NCBI RefSeq assembly: GCF_000003605.2
Contig: NW_003156742.1
Coordinates: 162,372-183,275 of the forward strand
DNA: 20,904 bases
Reading direction: 5' to 3'
Source of the DNA: Saccoglossus kowalevskii
Lineage: Eukaryota; Hemichordata; Enteropneusta; Harrimaniidae
The notes beneath the pieces are model-generated. The model was not told where the DNA came from. It searched no databases and saw only the letters and a program-made list of their open reading frames with translations. A program made the position numbers and the translations under genes. Positions 1 through 7,260 of the stretch are shown here, one piece after another. How positions within the stretch are numbered: position 1 is the stretch's first letter; every line of letters starts with the position of its first letter.

Positions 1-29
1 TACACACATACAGACACACTAACTGCAAA

Positions 30-61
30 GACTCCCATTTTGTGCTTCGCACATGGGAGTC
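30..61. repeat. Terminal-type hairpin (end of a repeat element)
   Basis: An 8-bp perfect stem (GACTCCCA / TGGGAGTC) continues, after a small T-rich bulge, into TGTGC / GCACA around a TTC loop. It is preceded at 1-20 by a CA-rich simple stretch. The same plan (8-bp outer stem, TT-rich bulge, inner stem, TTC loop, CA/CG microsatellite upstream) recurs at 1428-1462, so this is probably the right end of another, mostly off-window member of that repeat class. The structure is seen; the family assignment is inferred. Confidence 0.55.
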
Positions 62-379
62 AAAAAATGTATAAAAATCTGTTTGAAAAATATGATTCAT
101 CGCACAGTTTCCATGCTGAAGCAACACTGTGGGGTAAATTGTTGGCTGCCAGAAGCTCTACGACCTATACAACTCGTGATAATAAATCTTTCTCAAATCA
201 TTTTTTTATTGATCTGTTTAACCCGTAGCTGTACACTATTGTCCAACAAGCCATGGCACAGTCCCCGTTAGTTATCAACTTTAAGACATAAAGTTTTGTT
301 TATAGTAATATAGCTGGAATATAAACATGTCAGGAATATGATGATTGTTTAACATTTAAATGATTGACATTTGTATCTG
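62..379. other. Unassigned AT-rich DNA
   Basis: Overlapping short open frames of 62 and 72 codons occur here (40-228 and 53-271). They have no recognisable domain, no splice-site context, and run through the hairpin. No gene is supported. Confidence 0.5.
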
Positions 380-523
380 ATCGTCAAACGAGAGATATTG
401 CTCTGGAACAGCATTAATTAAAACAAAATCAGCCATTATTATTTTATGTATAATGAATATATGAAATTTGAACATACAATGATACAATTATACAATGATG
501 TATAAAAACAAGTTTTTTAGCAC

Positions 524-1330
524 AAAAATAGCCACCATTAGGCCACTTTGAAAAGGATCGTCAAACCAATATATCCGTATATCTATGACATGATGTATAA
601 TGAATATTAAAAACTTGAACATAATCAGTCAAAACAAGTCAGACATTAAGTCATTAAAATAAAATGGCCACCGGACAGCCATTTTGAGTCTGATCTGAAA
701 AATAAAATGACGTGCATCAGGAACCTGTAATGTCTAATGTATGTACCAAGTTTGAACGAAATCCATCCCATAAATGCCAGAAATGCTTGATATTTGATGA
801 TTTTTTTAGCACAAAAATGACAACCATTCGGCATTTTGAATAGGATCGTCAAACCAATATCTATCTATGAAATGACGTATAATGAATATTTAAAATTTGA
901 ACATAATCAGTCAAAACAAGTTGGAAATATGGGTCTAGAAGCCCATTCATTAAAACAAAATGGCCGCCAGTCGGCCACTTTGAAAAGGATCGTCAAACCA
1001 ATATATCCGTATATCTGTGACATGATGTATAATGAATATTAAAAACTTGAACATAATCAGTCAAAACAAGTCAGACATTAAGTCATTAAAATAAAATGGC
1101 CATCGGACAGCCATTTTGAGTCTGATCTGAAAAACAAAATTATTTGCATCAAGGTCGCATAATGTCTAATGTATATATCAAGTTTGAAGAAAATCCATCT
1201 GTAAACAGCCGGGAAATGCTTGATTTTGATGATTTTTAGTACAAAAATGGCCGCCATTCGGACATCTTGAATCAGATCGTGAAACAAATTGACGTGCATA
1301 TGTATGATATCATGTATGATGTATGTGTGA
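524..1330. repeat. Tandem ~144-bp repeats in a trimeric ~431-bp higher-order unit
   Basis: Six units are anchored by an AAAATGGCC-like motif and a following GATCGTCAAAC-like block. Anchor positions are 531, 667, 819, 963, 1099 and 1249, giving spacings of 136, 152, 144, 136 and 150. Copies three units apart match best: the stretch from 541 recurs almost unchanged at 973 (offset 432) and 661 at 1093 (offset 432), while 811 and 1241 match less closely (offset 430). So the array is two rounds of an a-b-c trimer. Short open frames here (836-1042 +, 1078-1470 -) are repeat shadows. Confidence 0.8.
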
Positions 1331-1374
1331 AGGTTGATTGTGATTAGTCCAGGCATTTCTAAGATACGGGTCCG

Positions 1375-1406
1375 GACGCACGCACAGACGCACGCACGCA
1401 CGCACG
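1375..1406. repeat. ACGC-type microsatellite
   Basis: A run of ACGC/ACAG tetramers lies between the core repeats and the terminal hairpin, where pearl-type elements usually carry their microsatellite. Confidence 0.8.
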
Positions 1407-1427
1407 GACACACGGAGGTCAAACATA

Positions 1428-1462
1428 AGTCCCCGTTTTCGGACTTCGTCCGAACGGGGACT
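1428..1462. repeat. Terminal hairpin of the HINE-like element
   Basis: The outer stem AGTCCCCG pairs with CGGGGACT, and the inner stem TTCGGAC with GTCCGAA, around a TTC loop with a TT bulge. It is followed immediately by CTAATAAC. It shares its plan, but not its sequence, with the hairpin at 30-61. Confidence 0.8.
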
Positions 1463-1475
1463 AATAACACAGGCT

Positions 1476-2020
1476 ACACGTACTAATACAATAAGTTGAC
1501 TACATTTGGCTGATACACATAACAAAACAGTATATATGCCATCATTAACTTGCAGAATACAAAACTAATGAACCAAATTAGGAAAGTACTGTGTCGTGTT
1601 GTCGTGTCAATTCCGTTTGATCCCCACGCTTTAGTAATTGAGCGAACACTAGCATAAAACAAACGGCCCTATTCAGGACCACCACATCCTTCAAAGAGTG
1701 ACTACCATTACATTATTGTTTCAATGCTGTTTTAATATTTAACATTAGCTGCTTGAACGTGATCTTCATTACACCATAGCGGAATCACCGAATAAAAGCT
1801 TGCCCATTTAAAACAACTTTTTTTATTTGCTGTTGTTGAGCTGAAACGGCGTAAGTTCACCATTGACATTTAAATTCCGTGATCACTATACAATTTTGGC
1901 TGAGTCTGATAGTTACATCACGGAGTCAAGTGATTCAAACGATGATAAATATTTTAATTAATACTGTTTGTTTTATTATGTTCTAATCTACGATCATAAA
2001 TCTATTCACCTCCAAAATTT
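1476..2020. other. Intergenic or intronic DNA with no recognised gene
   Basis: AT-rich sequence with no splice-flanked domain and no RNA gene. It may be intron of the lectin gene, because exon 2306-2404 needs an upstream exon, but no exon was recognised here. Confidence 0.5.
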
Positions 2021-2053
2021 AGGGGGTTCGTCCGAACCCCCCGAACCCCCCAA
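2021..2053. repeat. GGGGGTTCG inverted repeat with a third half-copy
   Basis: GGGGGTTCG (2022-2030) is followed after 2 nt by its exact complement CGAACCCCC (2033-2041), and then by another CGAACCCCC (from 2043). This gives a strong hairpin with two competing partner arms. It probably belongs to a dispersed repeat. The 63-codon open frame across it (1968-2159) has no domain and is not called. Confidence 0.65.
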
Positions 2054-2171
2054 ACTACGGGCCTGTCCTGCGCGCACTTCTGTTGATTGGCCCGACAATG
2101 CTTCATGTTGTTGCCGCGCAACAGTTAATTATTACGTGACATGTATTGGAAAATTTTAGTTTTGTTTCTAG

Positions 2172-2190
2172 ACCGGTATATATAACCGGT
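2172..2190. other. ACCGGT-flanked TATA-like site
   Basis: ACCGGT flanks ATATATA on both sides, making a near-palindrome with a TATA-like core. It lies about 115 bp before the first recognised lectin exon. Nothing downstream looks like a start exon (the nearest ATG frame, at 2242, closes after five codons), so a promoter role is weak. Confidence 0.2.
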
Positions 2191-2305
2191 AGTCAGCCAC
2201 GAAGTTGCGTTGCTCTAAAGTGACGTAGTGCATATATATTCAATGGGTCACGTGATGTAACCATTCTCTGTTACTAATAATAACTGCTCACAACTTTGTT
2301 TCTAG

Positions 2306-2404
2306 CTCTGTGTAACCCACATTGCGAGGACGGTTCCGTATGTGTGGCACCAGACACTTGTAGCTGTCCCCCTGGCTATGAACTTGACGATGGCGAGTGT
2401 GAAG
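2306..2404 (+). CDS. Lectin gene 1, EGF-like exon (internal)
   Basis: This 99-nt exon is bounded by a TTTCTAG acceptor and a GTAAGA donor. It enters and leaves in phase 1, so it is a symmetric, shuffling-compatible module. It encodes one EGF-like domain with six cysteines (spacing C-x3-C-x5-C-x5-C-x-C-x10-C; residues 3, 7, 13, 19, 21 and 32 of the visible 237-residue protein), ending GYELDDGEC. EGF modules act as extracellular spacers or protein-binding units stabilised by three disulfides. It splices in frame to the calcium-binding EGF exon at 2863. The gene must have at least one more upstream exon, with signal peptide and start codon; none was recognised between 1 and 2305. The domain and splice sites are seen; an extracellular location is inferred. 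Confidence 0.85.
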
Positions 2405-2862
2405 GTAAGAATCCGGCTGAAGTCAGTGGTTATCAATATCAACTTCATAGTAGTGAATCGCGATACTGGATCTTACAATTACGAAACTATCAATTGTTTT
2501 CGTGTCGATGACGAATATATGTTTATCTGAATATTGCATTAGTGATCTCTGTGGATAAAAGAGAAACGAGTTAAAGTTTTTGATATGTAAAATAAGACTG
2601 TCGAAATGTGCGCCAGACTGCGCCATCAACGTCAGCGTAATATTGAGTACCATCAAACTTGCAATTCAAAAACTACTTGGTGTAATAAATCACAATTATT
2701 ATTATATATAATTATTTTTATGAAGCAGATTTTGACATAAGACACAGTATCGCCACATCAAAGTCGACATACTTGTATTCTAAAACATCCCCGACGTTGT
2801 ATTCTCACAGATAATGGCGAATACAACACTACAAATGTCATATATATGCTTAATTCTCACAG
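2405..2862 (+). other. Intron of lectin gene 1, with a duplicated acceptor
   Basis: This is a phase-1 GT-AG intron (GTAAGA...CTCACAG). Near its end, 2801-2837 is a diverged direct copy of 2853-2889, that is, of the true acceptor plus the first bases of the next exon (offset 52 bp). The rest is AT-rich with no gene. Confidence 0.75.
2801..2837 (+). repeat. Decoy copy of a splice acceptor and exon start
   Basis: The string ATTCTCACAG is identical at 2801 and 2853. The following 27 nt match the real exon start with about six differences. Read in the exon frame, the copy gives DNGEY where the exon has DIDEC, losing the first EGF cysteine. The 52-bp offset is not a multiple of three, so splicing here would reach a stop close to the true acceptor. 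Confidence 0.75.
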
Positions 2863-3000
2863 ATATTGACGAATGCGATACTGCAAATGACGGAGGCTGT
2901 GAACACGACTGTGAAAACACCGACGGTTCTTATCACTGTGAGTGCGATGAAGGTTATACCTTGAACGAGGATGGTCGGTCATGTGACTTCCAATGTAACG
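2863..3000 (+). CDS. Lectin gene 1, calcium-binding EGF exon
   Basis: This 138-nt exon is in phase 1 at both ends, with acceptor TTCTCACAG and donor GTATGT. It encodes a classic calcium-binding EGF domain (visible residues 34-79). The N-terminal calcium ligand motif DIDEC is followed by cysteines 46, 50, 59, 61 and 74. The Asx-hydroxylation pattern C-x-[DN]-x4-[FY]-x-C-x-C is met exactly by [12 protein letters not shown], with Asn52 as the modifiable residue. Such domains bind one calcium ion at the N-terminal end and stiffen the link to the neighbouring module, here the C-type lectin domain. After the sixth cysteine comes DFQCN, an extra cysteine near the exon end. Confidence is high because domain, phase and both splice sites agree. 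Confidence 0.93.
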
Positions 3001-3758
3001 GTATGTTAAAATTTGTCCAAAATCAGGAATAAAAACAACAAACATATTTCTTAGAAGATTTGGACCCGTAAAGAAACCACGATTTGGACCCACAGCTCAG
3101 CGTGGTCCGCCATAATTCCCTGGTCAAGTAGGATGATTTTACACGAGGGGGGGGGGGGCTATTCCGGAGATACAGAACAGCGATACAGAACACTGATATT
3201 CGTTTCAGAAGAAAGGTTCTGGGGACCTCCAGACTGTATGTGAACAAATACGATCTGTGTCACAATTATGTGTCAAATATTGGTATTTGTGGTCGGTGAA
3301 TAACATTTAAAAACGACAAATCAACATACGTTTTAGAAAAAAACGACAACTTCAGTTGTGTAGACGTTCACGGAAAAGTGTACTACTCGCTTCCTATTCA
3401 TGCTTTGATTGGAATTGAAACGTTTTGGTGACGTTTTATCACGTTTGAAAAAAAACAGTATCTAAATATTAGTAACTGTCGCTATTGCTTCAGACAATAC
3501 GTTGACCAACGAATTACTAAATCTTGTAAGCTAACATCTCGAAGAGAGGGACACTCCCATAAATGGAGTATGTGCCGCAGTTTTGATTCCCATTTTATAG
3601 ATTTTCAGCCATTTTTGTGTGAAAAACGCCCATTTTCAAGCCCCCAAAACGCCCTAAAATGTCGATATTAACTACTGGCTGAGGAGTCTAACATCGCTCG
3701 ACGTGTAATGAAATTCATACAATTTGTGTCAATAGGTCTTATACTTTTTTTTTCACAG
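3001..3758 (+). other. Intron of lectin gene 1
   Basis: This phase-1 intron (GTATGT...TTTTTTTTTCACAG, with a strong polypyrimidine tract) contains a 12-G homopolymer at 3147-3158. It also has a stretch at about 3540-3670 with repeated CCCATTTT-type words (TCCCATTTTATAG, CGCCCATTTTCAAG), which is probably dispersed repeat. No exon was seen inside. Confidence 0.7.
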
Positions 3759-4116
3759 TGATAAACTCCAAGTGTATCGACTGCAGTCGCTACCAGATCT
3801 TCACCGCCCGATCAGAGACTGGCGAAATCACTTGGCTAGAAGCCAAGGAAACGTGCGAGAACCTCGGTGGCGTGTTGGCCATGTTAAAAACACAGAAGAT
3901 AAACAAGCAAGTTCGTCAATACATATACAGTAACAATCTGGATGCTGAAGTCACCAAGGGCTTCTGGTTCGGGTTGCACGATCGTAACCAGGAGGGAGAC
4001 TTTGAGTGGATGGACCAGACAAAACTGGCTGATACTGGATTCACATACTGGGCTGATGACAATCCTAATAACAATGATAAGAAAGACGTCAATGGACAGG
4101 ACTGTGTACAACTATG
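3759..4116 (+). CDS. Lectin gene 1, main C-type lectin domain exon
   Basis: This 358-nt exon enters in phase 1 and leaves in phase 2. It encodes most of a long-form C-type lectin-like domain (visible residues 80-199): the N-terminal pair C85/C88 typical of long-form domains, W105 with helix 1, C112, the WIGL-equivalent FWFGL (148-152), W163, then WADDNPNNN (177-185) and C195. In sugar-binding members the primary calcium/sugar site has EPN (mannose-type) or QPD (galactose-type); here the aligned triplet is NPN (181-183). The proline is kept and the first ligand changes from an acid to an amide. The donor GTTTGT (4117) is weaker than its neighbours; read-through adds only FVLSS and a stop, which would leave an incomplete lectin domain. 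Confidence 0.93.
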
Positions 4117-4532
4117 GTTTGTATTGTCTTCATAACAACGAATTATACTGTAGAATACTTTATTTTTGCTTGGAATTTATTTTCGCTGAAGAATGATTCA
4201 GCAAAAATGAATTCCAGCTAAAATAAAGTATTTTACAGTATATTTATACAACTGCCAAACTTGCTAGATCGCTACATCCTTATAACCAAACTGTTGAGCG
4301 AATTCTTCACGACGTTCATGACTTCAAATGCATCCAATTGTTCGTAAACATGGCTTAATTTGGAGATAAGAATTACTCATCTAATTGTCGGCAATTTTGA
4401 AATCGACGTTTGGTCAGAATTAGACAACAGTTGATAATTGCAAACAAAGTGTTCAACATCTACTTGATTTTTCAAACTGACATTTTCTTGAAAGCGTTGT
4501 TGGGTTCATTGGGATTTGTTTTGTCGTTTTAG
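4117..4532 (+). other. Intron splitting the lectin domain
   Basis: This phase-2 intron lies between W199 and K200 (donor GTTTGT, acceptor GTCGTTTTAG). It contains the foldback element at 4144-4242, only 28 bp after the donor. The remainder, 4243-4500, is AT-rich with no further signal. Confidence 0.75.
4144..4242. mobile_element. Foldback MITE inside the lectin intron
   Basis: The left arm 4144-4190 and right arm 4197-4242 are inverted copies (TATACTGTA ... TACAGTATA ends, with matching interior) separated by a 6-nt loop. Roughly 40 of 47 positions pair. An element that is almost entirely inverted repeat with no coding capacity is typical of a small foldback MITE. The target-site duplication is not clear. 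Transcribed, it would form a long hairpin beside the weak GTTTGT donor. Confidence 0.75.
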
Positions 4533-4618
4533 GAAAGCGTCAAGCTTTAAGTGGGACGATGACTACTGCAGTGACGATGCCAACCTCAGAAAGAAAGGAT
4601 ATATCTGTGAATTTAACA
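4533..4618 (+). CDS. Lectin gene 1, last part of the lectin domain
   Basis: This 86-nt exon enters in phase 2 and leaves in phase 1 (acceptor CGTTTTAG, donor GTAAGT). It completes W199 and encodes KASSFKWDDDYC...GYICEFN (visible residues 200-227). It supplies the second calcium/sugar-site motif, normally WND, here WDD (206-208), and the last two conserved cysteines C211 and C224, which pair with C195 and C112 in this fold. With the previous exon it gives the full six-cysteine long-form lectin domain. Confidence 0.93.
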
Positions 4619-4896
4619 GTAAGTAATAAACAATTGCACTGCTTAAACTCTGTTTCATGTGCTCAGTATGTTAATGACACAGTCAACTGAACTCGTAGAT
4701 ATAATTACCAGACCATCTCTACTTACAACCCGGTATAGTACCAAGGCGATACTCGACGTACGCACTGTACTGGCAAGTACCACTTACAAATATCGTTGAA
4801 AGCACAACCTAGTTTTGGCGTTTGATATGACCATGAACAAGAACTACAAGCATAATTGTTAATTGGAACTAATCTATATATTATTTTCCATTACAG
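4619..4896 (+). other. Last intron of lectin gene 1
   Basis: This phase-1 intron (GTAAGT...TTTTCCATTACAG) has no repeat or gene recognised inside. Confidence 0.75.
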
Positions 4897-4928
4897 TTTG
4901 TGGGTGCACGTGCGACTTGCGTCCATGA
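4897..4928 (+). CDS. Lectin gene 1, terminal exon and stop
   Basis: After the TTCCATTACAG acceptor the frame reads ICGCTCDLRP and a TGA at 4926-4928. Three cysteines in five residues (C229, C231, C233) follow the lectin domain and could form inter-chain disulfides; this is inference. No CCP module, membrane segment or GPI signal follows, so a secreted protein is the simplest reading. The visible part totals 237 residues. The acceptor is good and the frame is consistent, but such a short final exon leaves some doubt. Confidence 0.72.
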
Positions 4929-5579
4929 TCCAATCAACAGCCTCGTCGGAAATGACGTAGAGAGTTACCAGGAGCATCAGTATATATTTCCGCCCTGGTA
5001 CTTGATAGTTACATATATAACCTACCAAGGGCTGATGATGGCTAGGGGTTTGCAGCCAGCATAATTTGCGATTACGATATCACCAATCACTTACACATGT
5101 GCATGCCGTTCTAAGATGCAATACACCTGTACACGGAAGAGAAATTTTTTATCACCTCCTTCCATGTCTATAAAGCATTTTGACCCCCCCCCCCATGAGA
5201 AGGAGGAATAGACAGAACAGAGAATTTCCCTGACAGAAATATTTAAAGTACGTTTCAAATAATTATTTTTCCAATGGCCTTGTATTATACTGTATGTACT
5301 ACGAATTTGCCTGTACATCCGATAACCTAGGCTTATATTTACCAATTTCAATTTCCAGTGGGAGCAAGATTGATTGGCGCATGCGTGGAACTTACAAATG
5401 AATTCCACGCCGTTCGTAAAATATGAACTGTATCGCCTGTCATCTAGTATATGATTATGCAAGTTGTGAATCTTTATCACTCATCTGCCATCGATTAATA
5501 TGTAATATTCATACTTTTATATCTATTATTTTATCATCTCGCATTTGTATAGTTCTGTCACGTTATATTTTATAATAAA
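4929..5579 (+). other. Probable 3' UTR of lectin gene 1
   Basis: The first canonical AATAAA noted after the stop is at 5574-5579, implying a 3' UTR of about 650 nt. An 11-C homopolymer lies at 5184-5194. The minus-strand open frame at 5091-5480 has no domain and is not called. Confidence 0.4.
5574..5579 (+). terminator. Candidate polyadenylation signal AATAAA
   Basis: This canonical hexamer is followed by a GT-rich stretch (ATGAATGCGAATGTTTTCTGG) within about 35 nt. A second AATAAA is at 5862-5867. Which is used cannot be told from sequence. Confidence 0.4.
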
Positions 5580-5822
5580 TATGTAGAACTATAATGAATG
5601 CGAATGTTTTCTGGATATCTACCTCAATAAGAGTGAGTGAGTCATTCCAGCAGTACTTTCCATCTTATTATCAATTTACTCTGCTGCTATTTTCTGGATC
5701 GGAATATCTCCGTTCATTGAGTTCAGTTAGTCATTGCAGCAGACTGAAGCTTTTAACTGGTTTCTCGTGGGTTTTTTTGGTATATCAAATATATATGCAG
5801 TATATAAAAGTAAAATAACTTC

Positions 5823-5895
5823 ATCACGTAGTATATCAATTATTGTTTGGTTTATGCGGTAAATAAATGTACAATCACGTGGTATATCAATTATT
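5823..5895. repeat. ~51-bp tandem duplication
   Basis: ATCACGTAGTATATCAATTA at 5823 recurs as ATCACGTGGTATATCAATTA at 5874. The surrounding 5580-6100 is AT-rich intergenic DNA with no gene; a GACAGA/CACAGA simple stretch is at about 6060-6085. Confidence 0.6.
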
Positions 5896-6149
5896 ATTTT
5901 TTTTGCAAATCATTTGTAAAAGTTTATATTATAATTATTGATATTGGAAAATAATGCTGATATACAACAAGTATAATTATCATTCAAAAAAGTCACTATA
6001 CAAATGAAGTCATCGCAATAATCACTAATTTATGGGTTTTTATACCCACACACTAGAACACGAGACAGAGACAGACACAGACAAGGCAAGAAATCGCACA
6101 ATATTTTGATAAAGGAAAAGAATACATTAACAAATTATAGAGTTTCAGT

Positions 6150-6747
6150 ATTTTATAATTTTTCCCCGTTTCCCCCATTTATTGTTTTGTTTAGCAATAT
6201 TCTCTTCTAGATGAATAGTTTGTTTCATTTTTTCAATGAATAATTTAAAGCTTGGTTTAGAATTGCTTGACAATTTACTTTGACTCCAAAATTAAATATC
6301 ACATCCTTCCTATTAATGCTGATGTTTTCGAAAGCGATATTTGTCCAGATTTGTTTAAAGCTACGCCAGAACTTCTGACTCTCCTCACATTCCCACAACA
6401 TGTGTTCCAAATCTTCATTTTGGTTACAGTTATTACATTTGTCATGACTAATTTTCTTGTTTCGGTGTAGAAAAGCATTTGTGGCAAGTATGCGATGTAG
6501 TATTTTTTATTGAAATTCCCGTCATTTTTTCTTGGAATGTTATCTGTTTGATTTTTTGCCATGCTTCTTTCCAGTCAACATTATCTGCATATCCATTCTT
6601 GACAAACGTGCTTACAGAAGTGGCTTCCTCGAATTTAGAACGTTTCAAAACAGTGTAGTAGTCGCGACATTTGAAATTTGCACATTGTTTGTAATTTTCA
6701 CCACCAGGTCTTGTATGCATGGGTAACTTATTTTGGTTTAGTTCCAA
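6150..6747 (-). pseudogene. LINE C-terminal CCHC region
   Basis: One frame reads ISHDKCNNCNQNEDLEHMLW, then ECEESQKFWRSFKQIW (about 6445-6350). This is a C-x2-C-x7-H-x4-C knuckle with the HxLWxC...FW wording typical of the region after LINE reverse transcriptases. It ends VNCQAILNQALNYSLKK then a stop at about 6225. A shift in an A-run lets the frame continue as MKQTIHLEENIAKQNNKWGK to about 6150. The region between the RT and the knuckle (7260-6748) is too broken to read confidently, though LSWI and LIICNYLIASLPVN appear in style. Confidence 0.85.
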
Positions 6748-7260
6748 TTTCTATTTTCTAGAGATGACATTTATTAAACCGCAATATGCAATACAATCCA
6801 CCTTGATATTAAATTTATTTTGGAACTGAATATGTGACAAAATCTCCCCCATATCATTGGTTAGATCACATATGTACTTCACCCCGTGGTTTAACCAGTT
6901 GCGATAAAACACAGATTTTCAGTAAGTACATCTTTAATGTTCCAAATAATGTGCGCACCTGAATTAGGTTCTGCACGCATTTGAGATTGTCGGATCAATC
7001 CAGTAACAAAAAGTGTCGTTAGGGTAGATATATTGACTGGCAGCGAAGCGATTAAATAATTACAGATGATGAGAAAATTCAGTCCTCCTAATTTATTGAA
7101 ATATTAATTTGGGAAATGAGACTATGGTGCTCGTGATTTTAATATTCTATTTATCCACGATAATTTAAAGCTTTATTCATCAGTTCGAGATCTACACTGT
7201 TCACACCACCTTGTGAACAATCTCCAAGTATGGTGTTATTTTTAATATGATGCTTTTCCC

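Larger units (their letters stand above)
380..1475. mobile_element. Candidate pearl/HINE-like non-autonomous Helentron
   Basis: The architecture read left to right is a truncated lead-in unit (about 380-520), a core of tandem units of about 144 bp (about 524-1330), an ACGC-type microsatellite (1375-1406), then a near-perfect hairpin (1428-1462) followed at once by CTAA. Pearl elements of bivalves and DINE-1/HINE elements of insects, grouped with Helitron/Helentron transposons, share this layout of core repeats of about 150 bp, a microsatellite and a 3' subterminal hairpin; Helitrons end in CTRR. There is no coding sequence, so the element would depend on proteins made elsewhere. Boundaries are approximate because the 5' end was not recognised. 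The parts are seen; membership of the Helentron group is inference. Confidence 0.5.

Noticed and set aside
836-1470. Open frames of 68 codons (+, 836-1042) and 130 codons (-, 1078-1470).
   Set aside because: They translate the tandem core, microsatellite and hairpin. The repeated peptide pattern comes from the DNA repeat, with no domain.
2814-3032. A continuous frame beginning [16 protein letters not shown] that runs straight into the calcium-binding EGF exon, as if an alternative start with a signal-like leader.
   Set aside because: It reads through the strong CTCACAG acceptor and consists of the diverged acceptor duplication. Its hydrophobic stretch is too short, and no promoter signal sits close upstream.
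5091-5480. 129-codon minus-strand frame.
   Set aside because: No domain or splice support, crosses the C homopolymer, and lies opposite the presumed 3' UTR of the lectin gene.
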